Under the pieces are notes generated by a model. It made no database searches. It was not told the origin of the DNA and worked only from the letters and a program-made list of their open reading frames with translations. From assembly GCF_040222385.1 (NCBI RefSeq), contig NZ_JAVKDF010000035.1, forward strand, positions 310,001 through 374,000: 64,000 nt of DNA. The letters run 5' to 3'. Positions 52,715 to 60,842 of the stretch are shown piece by piece. The position numbers were made by a program, and so were the translations under genes. How positions within the stretch are numbered: the first letter of the stretch is position 1; every line of letters starts with the position of its first letter. Source of the stretch: Imperialibacter sp040222385 (GTDB taxonomy: Bacteria; Bacteroidota; Bacteroidia; Cytophagales; Cyclobacteriaceae).

Positions 52715-52776
52715 CTCTACAAATGTAGAGAAACTTTTCTATTCTACAAACGTAGAGCAGTGAAAACTTATTCCAA
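52715..52776 (-). promoter_or_regulatory. Tandem interlocked promoters with two CTACAAAYGTAG dyads
   Basis: Minus strand: TTG (52774-52776), 19 bp, TACGTTTG (52747-52754); then the TTG within that box (52747-52749), 19 bp, TACATTTG (52720-52727). Each -7 box lies inside a dyad: CTAC-N4-GTAG at 52744-52755 and CTCTAC-N4-GTAGAG at 52715-52730. Centres are 27 bp apart. Confidence 0.82.
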
Positions 52777-52803
52777 CGGACGACGTGGCCCTTAAAAACA
52801 GTA

Positions 52804-52843
52804 ATCCCCCAGTTCGACTTTGACGGCAGTCGATCTGGGGGAT
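52804..52843 (-). terminator. Terminator of the beta-lactamase-fold hydrolase gene
   Basis: ATCCCCCAG and CTGGGGGAT pair, with a TCGAC/GTCGA extension after one mismatch, around a 10-base loop. On the minus strand a TTTTT run follows. It separates the hydrolase gene from the BlaI promoters. Confidence 0.78.
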
Positions 52844-52871
52844 AAATAGTTATACCTAAAAGTTGAAACGC

Positions 52872-54146
52872 TTACTTCACCTCGCCTGGCACATAAGGCC
52901 CGTACACTGCATCCCTAAACTTCTTGTGTACCTGTCCGGCAAACGGCATGATCTGCACGAATAATACAGCCGTCAGGTCGTTCACAGGATCCACCCAAAA
53001 CAGGGTACTGGCAGCGCCATCCCAGAAGAATTCACCTACAATGCCATGGTTCTCATCGGCAGACGCAGGTGGACGTAACCTCACGGCAAAGTCAATCCCA
53101 AAGCCAACTTGCCCTTTGCTGGGCAGCCACATGCGCTCTTTGATGTTTTCATCGAGGTGATTGGTCGCCATCAGTTTCACGGTTTCGGGCTTTAAAATCG
53201 TAACACCGTCAAGACTGCCACCATTGACATACATCTGAGCCAAGCGCATATAGTCGTCTACAGTTGAGGTAAGGCCGAAGCCACCGGGAGTAAGTGCCCA
53301 TTGATTGGTATTAAAAGCATGCGCTGTTGAGTCAGGTAACTGGATCAGGTTACCACTTTCGTCTTTTCTGTACAGCGCCGATAGCCTGTCACGGTCGCTC
53401 CCAGGCACGAAATACCTGGTTTCGTTCATCCCGAGTGGGTCAAGCACATTTTTCTTCACATACTCGCCATAAGGCACCCCCGAAATCCTTTCTACCAAAA
53501 ACGCCTGTACATCTACCGACGGACCATAGGCCCACTGTGTGCCGGGTTGAAACATCAACGGTATGGTGCCCATCTTCTCTGCCATTTGCACCAGGGTATT
53601 TTTCGGGTTAGCGGGGTCTACCTCCCGCAGCATGTCTCCCAAGCCCGGCATGTTGGGATTGTTAGCAAAACCTGCCGTGTGGCGGGTAATGTCTCTGATG
53701 GTAATCGGACGATCCAGCGGCTCCAGTATCATTTCCCCGGAAACAGAATCAATCCCTGCAAACACCTGCATGTCCGCAAACTCCGGAGCATATTTCGACA
53801 GTGGCTCGTCTAGCTGGAAGGCGCCTTTGTCGTAAAGCGTCATCAGCGCCGCACCCGTCACCGGTTTGGTCATTGAATAAATGATGGCGATGGTGTTTCT
53901 GTCCATGGGCGCTTTGGCCTCCCGATCAGCATATCCATAGGCATTGAAGTATACTTCTTCTCCTTTTTCAAAAATCAGCGCAGAAGCGCCCGCCACCATG
54001 CCCGTTTCTACCAGGCCGTTGAGCGTCGAATCGAGCCTGGCTTTGGCTATTTCATTGTTGGCAACCACGCCTGCTTCCTCTTTGGGTGCGCTACAGGCGA
54101 TAAAACAAAGGAGAGGAATGGCAAAAAGGTATTTGGTAGCTTTCAT
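52872..54146 (-). CDS. Serine hydrolase of the beta-lactamase/transpeptidase-like fold, lipoprotein
   Basis: 424 residues. A lipoprotein signal (LLCFIACSAP) leads to a class C beta-lactamase-like domain. The catalytic SxxK is Ser91-Met-Thr-Lys94 (IIYSMTKPVTGAAL), and the second motif is Tyr207 in WAYGPS, where the usual Tyr-x-Asn is Tyr-Gly-Pro-Ser. The third, HxG/KTG-like, is around FFWDGAASTLFWVDP. Relatives include esterases (EstB), D-aminopeptidases and beta-lactamases. The BlaI/M56 pair lies directly downstream on the same strand, but with a terminator between them. Confidence 0.8.
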   Translation of the reverse strand: MKATKYLFAIPLLCFIACSAPKEEAGVVANNEIAKARLDSTLNGLVETGMVAGASALIFEKGEEVYFNAYGYADREAKAPMDRNTIAIIYSMTKPVTGAALMTLYDKGAFQLDEPLSKYAPEFADMQVFAGIDSVSGEMILEPLDRPITIRDITRHTAGFANNPNMPGLGDMLREVDPANPKNTLVQMAEKMGTIPLMFQPGTQWAYGPSVDVQAFLVERISGVPYGEYVKKNVLDPLGMNETRYFVPGSDRDRLSALYRKDESGNLIQLPDSTAHAFNTNQWALTPGGFGLTSTVDDYMRLAQMYVNGGSLDGVTILKPETVKLMATNHLDENIKERMWLPSKGQVGFGIDFAVRLRPPASADENHGIVGEFFWDGAASTLFWVDPVNDLTAVLFVQIMPFAGQVHKKFRDAVYGPYVPGEVK

Positions 54147-54302
54147 AGTAGATAGAGTAGGTTCGCTTTTTTACAGATATTAACCTGCCTTTTTATTAAG
54201 ATTCAGTTGTTAAATATAGCAAAGCTTTTCGGTTGCCTGACATACTTTACTCACTGAGACCGGGCTGCTGCATAGCAGCTATGCTAACCAGCCGCAAGAC
54301 GT

Positions 54303-56771
54303 CTATTTTGAGCGAACGATTTCGTAGTAACCCGGATGTCCTTCAGGCAACACGGCGAGCTGATCAATGACTATTCCCGTTTGATTGACATAGATTCGCA
54401 CCGTCTGGATGCCAGCTTTCTGAACAGTAAATGGATACATCACCGAAACAAAGTTCCTCAGCACATTGGTCCTCCACTTCTCACTCCTCCCCCTGGTATT
54501 GATAGAAAAAGATTTTCGCTCTCCCCGATTTACTTCTATATCTACAGTAAAGTCGAATTGGTTGGCGTGCGTAGGGAGGCACCTAACTTCCAGCTCATAG
54601 CCCCCTGCTTTATCCAGGCTAAACTGGTAGTCAAGATAAGGCAGTTCATTCGAAAAACTGTGGTTTTCAAATGGGAAGAGCGTCACACTTGCGGAGCTAT
54701 AACCAAGTCCGTCAACGACTTTCCACTCAAAGTTTTCAGCGCCTTTGCTTGCTACAAACTCATTGGCCTGTATGGCTATCTGAAAATCTTGTGGGCTTTC
54801 TCCGGCACTTTGACTCCCATCTGACGGAGGCGATAAATGATAGTCCGGCATAGCGTACACAGGAAGATCCCGTGGATGCATCGACATCATCCACTCCCAT
54901 TTGCCATTGCTTACCCCTGTGTTGTACTTTTCAGTAAGAGTAGCAATTTGTTCGTAGGCGCTTTGTGCCTGGTCGGCCAGTTGCAATTTCTCGGCAGGGT
55001 CAGTGGCAACGAAGGATTGCTGCGCAAGCAAAAATTTATCATTCATTAAGGCGGCACCCTTCACAGGGTACTCCACCAGCTGAAAGTAGGCATCCCTCCT
55101 GCCTTCGGAAACAGCCGTTTTTATCTTGTCTACCCTTCTAACAAGTTCAGCATAAGCATCCATTCGCCGCTGCACCTCGTTGTTGCCGCCCTTTGTACTA
55201 AACTCACTCATTCTTGTGGGTGTAATAGGTTCCGTTTGGCTCCACCCCATATACTCAGGTTTGCGTAACATGGCCAAACGATAGTATTCCTGTAGTACGT
55301 CGGTTATTTCACTCGCACTTTCGCCTCCAAACTCTCTTGCAAACCAATCGATCAAATGCTGCTCAATTGTCGCCTCAGAAACGCTATTGATATTCCAGGC
55401 CAGGTCGAGAAAAAGCTCCATATCATACTCGCCAGGTTTGATATCGCCCACATTGGCGATCCATATTTTTCGAGCGCCATTTTCATAGGCCCTCCTCATT
55501 TCGTACCAAATCAACCCCGGCTGGGTGGTGGAGAGCCAAAGGTAGTCGTGGGGACGCCCCCAGTAGCTCAAATGGTAGTAGACACCGCTTCCTCCCTTGC
55601 GTTTCCGTTCCGCTTCATCGCTTAGCCTGCGAATGTAGCCATAGTTATCGTCTGTCCACATCAGGGTGACATCGTCGGGCACTTTCAAGCCTTCATTGTA
55701 AAGATCCAATACCTCTTTATAAAGAGTAAAAACCTGCGGCACCTCTTCAATCGGCTTGTCCATACTATCCATCAACATTTCCCGCTGATCGGCGATGATC
55801 GTTTCCAGCAACTCCACTTTCTCACCAGTAGTGGCGTCTCCCTGCATTCCCGAATCGTGAACACCCCGCATTCCAAGCGAGTAGATATTATTTCCATTCC
55901 TGGCTTCACTAATTCGCTCCTGCCAATACTGTTTTACCCTTTCGCTGTTCGTGAAATAGTTGAAATCTCCATATACTTCCTCATCCCACTCATCCACATT
56001 GTTTCTAAGCATAGGTTCGGCATGGGAAGTGCCAATGGATATGTGATATTTTTCGGCCATTTCCTTATTGCCGGGAATCTGAAAAAATGCCTTCGTGGAG
56101 GGGTGCATGGCAGGCCAGATAGTATTAGCCTTTAGCCTGAGTAGCAGCTGAAATATTTTCTCATAGGTTCCAGGCCCAATGTCTCCCGTTTCAGGCTCAA
56201 AGGTTTTGGCTGCCCAGGGCTGCAGGCCCCAATCCTCGTCATTCAAAAAAATACCCCGGTACTGCACCGATGGGCTCTCCTCAATTCCTTCGGCAGGCAA
56301 CGCCAGTTTAATGGATGCTGCTTTGCCTGGCGTAACGTCGGCCCACCACTTCCAGGGAGAGACGCCTATCCTTTCTGCCAGCTCAAACACGGCATACACG
56401 GTTCCTCTAACGTCGCTACCTACCAAAAACAAGCTTCCACTTTCCTTTCTGATGATGAATTTCTCCCATTGGCCGGAAAGCCGGGCCTGATAGCCAGCGG
56501 GCGAACTTTCAATGAGCTGATCATTAAGCACACCAACATAAATCCCGGCAAGGTCTGCGCTAAAGCCGTTGGCGGCAACCACTTGCACGTTCTTTCCAGT
56601 CATTTGCTCAACGTCGCTGGCAAGATCGGCTACGGCCCACTTGACAAGCTCGTCAGTGCTTTCATCCACGTAGATCGTCGTCACCGATGACTCATCTGCA
56701 ACAATGAATTCGTTGTTCTGCTTTGAGGTGCAAAAGGTGAAGAGTAGTAAGAGGAAAGGGTAGAATTTCAT
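54303..56771 (-). CDS. GH115 family xylan alpha-glucuronidase-like lipoprotein
   Basis: About 822 residues from ATG 56771 (MKFYPFLLLLFTFCTSKQ), a lipoprotein signal. The sequence matches GH115: PSVQYRGIFLNDEDWGLQPW, LKANTIWPAMHPSTKAFFQI, IGTSHAEPMLRNNVDEW, GMRGVHDSGM, LMWTDDNYGYIRRLSD, YYHLSYWGRPHDYLWLSTTQ. The C-terminus includes the usual beta-sandwich. Such enzymes remove (4-O-methyl)-glucuronic acid from xylan side chains. It stands alone, without Sus genes. A small hairpin (54264-54279, GCTGCT/AGCAGC) lies past its stop but lacks a T-run. Confidence 0.85.
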   Translation of the reverse strand: MKFYPFLLLLFTFCTSKQNNEFIVADESSVTTIYVDESTDELVKWAVADLASDVEQMTGKNVQVVAANGFSADLAGIYVGVLNDQLIESSPAGYQARLSGQWEKFIIRKESGSLFLVGSDVRGTVYAVFELAERIGVSPWKWWADVTPGKAASIKLALPAEGIEESPSVQYRGIFLNDEDWGLQPWAAKTFEPETGDIGPGTYEKIFQLLLRLKANTIWPAMHPSTKAFFQIPGNKEMAEKYHISIGTSHAEPMLRNNVDEWDEEVYGDFNYFTNSERVKQYWQERISEARNGNNIYSLGMRGVHDSGMQGDATTGEKVELLETIIADQREMLMDSMDKPIEEVPQVFTLYKEVLDLYNEGLKVPDDVTLMWTDDNYGYIRRLSDEAERKRKGGSGVYYHLSYWGRPHDYLWLSTTQPGLIWYEMRRAYENGARKIWIANVGDIKPGEYDMELFLDLAWNINSVSEATIEQHLIDWFAREFGGESASEITDVLQEYYRLAMLRKPEYMGWSQTEPITPTRMSEFSTKGGNNEVQRRMDAYAELVRRVDKIKTAVSEGRRDAYFQLVEYPVKGAALMNDKFLLAQQSFVATDPAEKLQLADQAQSAYEQIATLTEKYNTGVSNGKWEWMMSMHPRDLPVYAMPDYHLSPPSDGSQSAGESPQDFQIAIQANEFVASKGAENFEWKVVDGLGYSSASVTLFPFENHSFSNELPYLDYQFSLDKAGGYELEVRCLPTHANQFDFTVDIEVNRGERKSFSINTRGRSEKWRTNVLRNFVSVMYPFTVQKAGIQTVRIYVNQTGIVIDQLAVLPEGHPGYYEIVRSK

Positions 56772-56884
56772 GTCAATCTGATATTTATTCACTTCGGTAA
56801 GCCAATTAAATTCTTGCCAATGACATATCCATACTGCACCCTCCTGCTCAGAAACCCACCATCAATAAAAGTAGCAGCTGGTAA

Positions 56885-56917
56885 AACAAAAAGGGTCAGC
56901 AACTGACCCTTTTTGTT
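56885..56917 (-). terminator. Intrinsic terminator between the 56939 gene and GH115
   Basis: Perfect 15-bp stem AACAAAAAGGGTCAG / CTGACCCTTTTTGTT with loop CAA. Because the arms contain A- and T-runs, it could stop transcription from either side; it fits the end of the minus-strand 56939 gene. Confidence 0.85.
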
Positions 56918-56938
56918 AAAATTCTTGCGACCATGGGG

Positions 56939-58096
56939 TTACTCCATCTTCCAGAAAATAATCCCACCAGCCTGCTTGCCCATGTCAACAGAAGCTACTT
57001 TTGTCCCTTTTTTGATATCGATTACATCCATGGTGCCTGGTTCACCTCCTATCCCTTCTACGGAAACAAAAGCGTACTTGCTATCGGATGAAATGGAGAC
57101 CCCATGCGATACTTTGCGGGTATTCTTTATCCTGGCGGTTTCCTTCGCTTTCTTCAAGTCCCACACACCTGTCTCGGCGCTGCCTTTGTAGGTCGCTACC
57201 ATCCAACGGCCATCTGGTGAGACGTCCACATTGTAGGGTGCTTTTCCTGTTTTGAAACGGTTGGTGATGGCCCACTTATCGAGGTCTACCTCCAGTATCT
57301 CATCCGATCCGTTGCCAGCCACATACACTTTTCTCTCTGTCGGATGAGGAATGGCCCAGGTAGGTTTCACAGCGCTATGATACATCTTCTCACCGCCAGA
57401 GGCCATCATAGAGTGCCCCATTTGTGAATGATCCATCTTTGAATGATCCATCGAACTGTGATCCATACCACCCATACTGGCCATTGCCGGCTCTTCCTCT
57501 TTTCCGTCCAGGTTCAGCTTTCTGGTGACTTTTAGCTTAGTTGTTGAAATCTCAAAAAGCTCGCCCGACATCATGCCCACGGAATAGTGGTACATCCCAT
57601 CGAAAGAGATCCTGGAACCGTGCGGCATGACCCCGGTTTCTATTCGGTCGATCTCTATCATTTCTTCGGGGTCTACCACCGACACCGTGCTGGGTACCAT
57701 GTCGCCATGCAGGTCGAAATTCACACAGTACAACAGGCCAGTCGCTTTCGACACCTGCAAAGAGGCGGGGAAAAGCCCCAGCCTGACTGTGTCCACTACC
57801 TGATTCGTTGCAGTGGAGAACTTATAGAGCGTGCCATAAGGGTTGCCATGTGCCAGCGACAGGTACCAATACTTGCCGTCGGGGCTTACATTGATACCAT
57901 GCGGCCCTTCAATTTCTGCTGGCCAGATGCCCACAGCAATGGTCTCTTCCACTGTGGCCTTTGCTCCGTCAAATTTTATGAGCGCTACCTCATCCTCCGA
58001 CTCAGCAGTAACATACACATAGTAATTCTGCGCACCAGCAGTGTAACCAAAGAAGATGGCCGCTGACAGCAGGAATGATTTGATCATAGTGTTCAT
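56939..58096 (-). CDS. Exported YncE-like beta-propeller with Met/His-rich insert
   Basis: About 385 residues from ATG 58096, with a signal peptide (MIKSFLLSAAIFFGYTAGAQ). Blades of the YVTN/YncE type recur: HGINVSPDGKYWYLSLAHGN, HGSRISFDGMYHYSVGMMSG, YNVDVSPDGRWMVATYKGSA and HGVSISSDSKYAFVSVEGIG. Residues ~205-240 form an insert with MDHS repeats (MDHSSMDHSKMDHSQMGHSM), a pattern typical of copper-binding proteins. It lies 15 bp after the LVIVD gene on the same strand, so the two are co-transcribed. Metal binding is inferred from composition only. Confidence 0.75.
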   Translation of the reverse strand: MNTMIKSFLLSAAIFFGYTAGAQNYYVYVTAESEDEVALIKFDGAKATVEETIAVGIWPAEIEGPHGINVSPDGKYWYLSLAHGNPYGTLYKFSTATNQVVDTVRLGLFPASLQVSKATGLLYCVNFDLHGDMVPSTVSVVDPEEMIEIDRIETGVMPHGSRISFDGMYHYSVGMMSGELFEISTTKLKVTRKLNLDGKEEEPAMASMGGMDHSSMDHSKMDHSQMGHSMMASGGEKMYHSAVKPTWAIPHPTERKVYVAGNGSDEILEVDLDKWAITNRFKTGKAPYNVDVSPDGRWMVATYKGSAETGVWDLKKAKETARIKNTRKVSHGVSISSDSKYAFVSVEGIGGEPGTMDVIDIKKGTKVASVDMGKQAGGIIFWKME

Positions 58097-58111
58097 ATGC
58101 AAAGCGTCAGC

Positions 58112-60091
58112 CTACTTAGTTTGTATCTTAGCATTCTCTGGCACCACTGGTCTAAGCTTGGCCGACCACAAGCCACTGTTCCAGTCGGAATAGAAAATAT
58201 GGCCTTTGTGTGGTTGTGCTCCCCAGGTAAATGGCGCATTGGATATATAGCCATCGGGATCCTCCGGCACTATCCAGGCAATCTCACGGCCCTGACGGTT
58301 GAGGTCGCCAAGTAGCTCGCCGCTGATGTCAACAACCCGCACACCTCCATTGTAGAAGGCTGCATACAGCACATTATCTTCTATCCAGAAATTGTGCGAT
58401 CCAGCAAATGGCACCTGGAACCAGGCCACCTCTTTGGGGTTTTTAAGGTCTGTGAAGTCAATGATATGAAGGAATCCTGCCGCTCTGCCTGGCTTACGGC
58501 CATCGGGATCCAGCCCGTAAGGAAACTCTTCGTCGCCGAGAATGACGTAGAATTTACCAGTCTTTTCGTCTTTGTAAGGGAACGCCGCATGGTTCGATCC
58601 GCTTGGATAGGCGTAGCTGGCAAACTGCACCGGGTTCGAGGGAGAGCCACCGGCAATGCCATTGCCCACGTCGACCAGTTGCACGCCGTCGTCCCAGTTA
58701 GAAGAATAAGCGATGCCATCATGCACCCACACATCGTGGATGGAGTGGCCGGGGGTGTCCAGCTCAAACTCACCTACAATTCTAGGCTTGGTCGGGTCTT
58801 CAATATTAATCGAGTAGTATTTTCTACCGGCACTTAGCGCATAAACATGCTTCTTGTAAATGAATACATTGTGCACACCGCCAGTGAGGTTCTCAGAGAA
58901 TTCTGAGATCACTTTTGCATCCCTTGGGTTGGTCACGTCGATAATTACCAGGCCGTTTTTCCTGTTGGAAGCACCTTCTCTGGAGATCACACAGATTTTC
59001 CCATCTTCCGAGATTTTTACATCGTTCACAGTCCGGGCATCTACTTTCACAGAGTCAATCAGCATCATGTCGGCTGGATCGGTTACATCCCAGAAGTAGG
59101 CCGTGCCGTCGGCGCCCCATGTGCCGGTTACGGCGTAGTCTTTTCCATCAACCCCCTCCCAAATCCAGAAGTCGGATGTGTGCTTGTTGTTGACTGAACC
59201 CTGACCTACCAGGTCGATTTTCCGTGAGATATTGCGGTTGTTGGCGCTCACAGTGACAGAGGCTGCAGCCGGGCCACAGGTAGCATTCAACACATAGAGC
59301 CCGGGCTGATCTGCTACAAACTTTCCTTCCTTTGTCATTAAACCCGACGGAGCGGCAGACACATCATACGATTCGCCAGTAAATGAGTAATTGATGGGGG
59401 CATCGGCCACTACATTGCCGCTTTTATCCATCGCCACGGCAGTCAGTGTAAATACATCGCCAGATCGGCCTTCCGTCATGTCGGCTTTCAAATCGATTTT
59501 AGCAATGGGGTTTTCCAATACATTCACCTCCAGCTTTCCCTGCACACCGCCAACCGAGGCTGTTAGGGTCACTTTGCCTTTTTCACGGGGAATTAATTTA
59601 TAAAACGGCGCAACAGCCACCTTGCTTTCATCTGACGATTTCAGCGAGACAGTGACTTCGGGGCGCTCAAATCCGGCTTCATCGGTAACTACCAACGTAA
59701 GTGGCACGTTCACTCCTGCATAAATCTTGTCAGGGATTGGGCCGAAAGCTACTTTGGCTATGGGCGCTGGTGCGATATTGACGGTAATGTTCGCCCTGAG
59801 CATGGGCTCTCCCGGGCTTATCACTACCACACCATATTCTCCATGCCTGATCGCCGTAGCCATTCCAGTGCTGTCTACTACAGACAGAGCACGCTGGTTT
59901 CTTGAATAAAAAATAAAGTCCCGGTCTGCTACCTTTTTTCCGGCGGCATCTACCACCACAGCTTCTAGCTGCACCGACTGGCCGATTTTCATGGACACAT
60001 TTTCTGAGCCGACTTTAAGAGACAGTTTTTGTGCCTGCAGAAATCCTACGCTAAGGAGCAGGGTAATAAAGGGGAGTATAAACTTTTTCAT
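58112..60091 (-). CDS. Exported LVIVD-repeat protein with Ig-like domains
   Basis: About 659 residues from ATG 60091 (MKKFILPFITLLLSVGFLQA), the start of a signal peptide; the frame extends to 60190 without support. The first ~300 residues are Ig-like (BIG2-type) domains (VGSENVSMKIGQSVQLEAVV, YAGVNVPLTLVVTDEAGFER). The second half is a propeller of LVIVD repeats: GLVIIDVTNPRDAKVISEFS, YYSINIEDPTKPRIVGEFEL, GVQLVDVGNGIAGGSP, LHIIDFTDLKNPKEVAWFQV. It is probably surface-exposed, with no catalytic motif. It precedes the YncE-like gene by 15 bp. Confidence 0.8.
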   Translation of the reverse strand: MKKFILPFITLLLSVGFLQAQKLSLKVGSENVSMKIGQSVQLEAVVVDAAGKKVADRDFIFYSRNQRALSVVDSTGMATAIRHGEYGVVVISPGEPMLRANITVNIAPAPIAKVAFGPIPDKIYAGVNVPLTLVVTDEAGFERPEVTVSLKSSDESKVAVAPFYKLIPREKGKVTLTASVGGVQGKLEVNVLENPIAKIDLKADMTEGRSGDVFTLTAVAMDKSGNVVADAPINYSFTGESYDVSAAPSGLMTKEGKFVADQPGLYVLNATCGPAAASVTVSANNRNISRKIDLVGQGSVNNKHTSDFWIWEGVDGKDYAVTGTWGADGTAYFWDVTDPADMMLIDSVKVDARTVNDVKISEDGKICVISREGASNRKNGLVIIDVTNPRDAKVISEFSENLTGGVHNVFIYKKHVYALSAGRKYYSINIEDPTKPRIVGEFELDTPGHSIHDVWVHDGIAYSSNWDDGVQLVDVGNGIAGGSPSNPVQFASYAYPSGSNHAAFPYKDEKTGKFYVILGDEEFPYGLDPDGRKPGRAAGFLHIIDFTDLKNPKEVAWFQVPFAGSHNFWIEDNVLYAAFYNGGVRVVDISGELLGDLNRQGREIAWIVPEDPDGYISNAPFTWGAQPHKGHIFYSDWNSGLWSAKLRPVVPENAKIQTK

Positions 60092-60206
60092 AGGTTGGGT
60101 TTGATTGATGGTTGAATGTAGCGAAAAGCTAAGTATTGACCATGATAGAATGGGACAAATGGTGGTGTCGTTGGCTGGCGCAGCGGGCATATCTATCCTG
60201 CTTCGC

Positions 60207-60578
60207 TTACTTTGAGTTTCTTTGAAGCCAGTCCCTGATCTGTTCGAAGGTCAGCTTACCAGTTGAAACATCGATCACAAATTGATACTTCTCTTGTTGG
60301 CTGGCAGAAATATCCATTTGTTCGTTCATTAACAGAAGCCTGGCCAGCACATATCCAGTTCGCTTGTTTCCGTCAATAAATGGATGATTTTTGACGATAC
60401 TTTCCAGAACTGCCGCTGCCTTGTCAATTGCTGTAGGATAAAGTTCTCCACCATCAAATGTTTGGTAAGGCCGACCCAGCGCCGATTGTAAAAGCCCTAC
60501 ATCCCGGACTCCATTTGATCCGCCAAACCGTTCAATTAGGATCGAGTGAATTCCAAGAACTTCTTGTTCCGAAATCAT
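60207..60578 (-). CDS. Doc-type (Fic family) toxin
   Basis: 123 residues with the Doc motif HPFIDGNKR (residues 65-73), which matches HxFxDxNKR of Doc rather than the HPFxxGNGR of AMP-transferring Fic proteins. Doc phosphorylates elongation factor EF-Tu. The N-terminal helix ISEQEVLGIHSILIERFGG and the GLLQSALGRPYQTF block are typical of the short Doc group. It overlaps its upstream neighbour by 4 bp (60575-60578), the arrangement of a toxin-antitoxin pair. Confidence 0.85.
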   Translation of the reverse strand: MISEQEVLGIHSILIERFGGSNGVRDVGLLQSALGRPYQTFDGGELYPTAIDKAAAVLESIVKNHPFIDGNKRTGYVLARLLLMNEQMDISASQQEKYQFVIDVSTGKLTFEQIRDWLQRNSK

Positions 60579-60763
60579 TGGGCCAGTCTTTCCAGCAGTT
60601 CTTTGTCTTCAGTCAGGATAGTCCGAAGATGGCTGGAAAGAGACACGGCTTCCGGAGATTTTCCTTTCGTAGCTTTCAAGTATTCAAAAACCTCATTGAG
60701 CACTTGTTCAGAGGAATTATCCAGGAGCTCTTGAATGGCTGTTTTTACTTCTTCTCTGCTCAT
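60575..60763 (-). CDS. Putative antitoxin of the Doc-type pair
   Basis: 62 residues: MSREEVKTAIQELLDNSSEQ and VLNEVFEYLKATKGKSPEAV, then a helical tail SLSSHLRTILTEDKELLERL. The tail could cap the Doc active site in the way Phd does. It lies directly before and overlaps the toxin gene. I recognise no Phd/YefM DNA-binding domain, so it may be a different antitoxin type that only neutralises. Confidence 0.7.
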   Translation of the reverse strand: MSREEVKTAIQELLDNSSEQVLNEVFEYLKATKGKSPEAVSLSSHLRTILTEDKELLERLAQ

Positions 60764-60842
60764 AACTCAAATTTACGAAAACGCCGTGAAACTTGCCTCT
60801 CACTGAACTCAAGGTAACGAAAGACACTTACGCCCGTCGTTT

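Noticed and set aside
54264..54279. GCTGCT/AGCAGC hairpin beyond the GH115 stop as a terminator
   Set aside because: The stem is short and there is no T-run on the minus strand, so it is not listed as a terminator.
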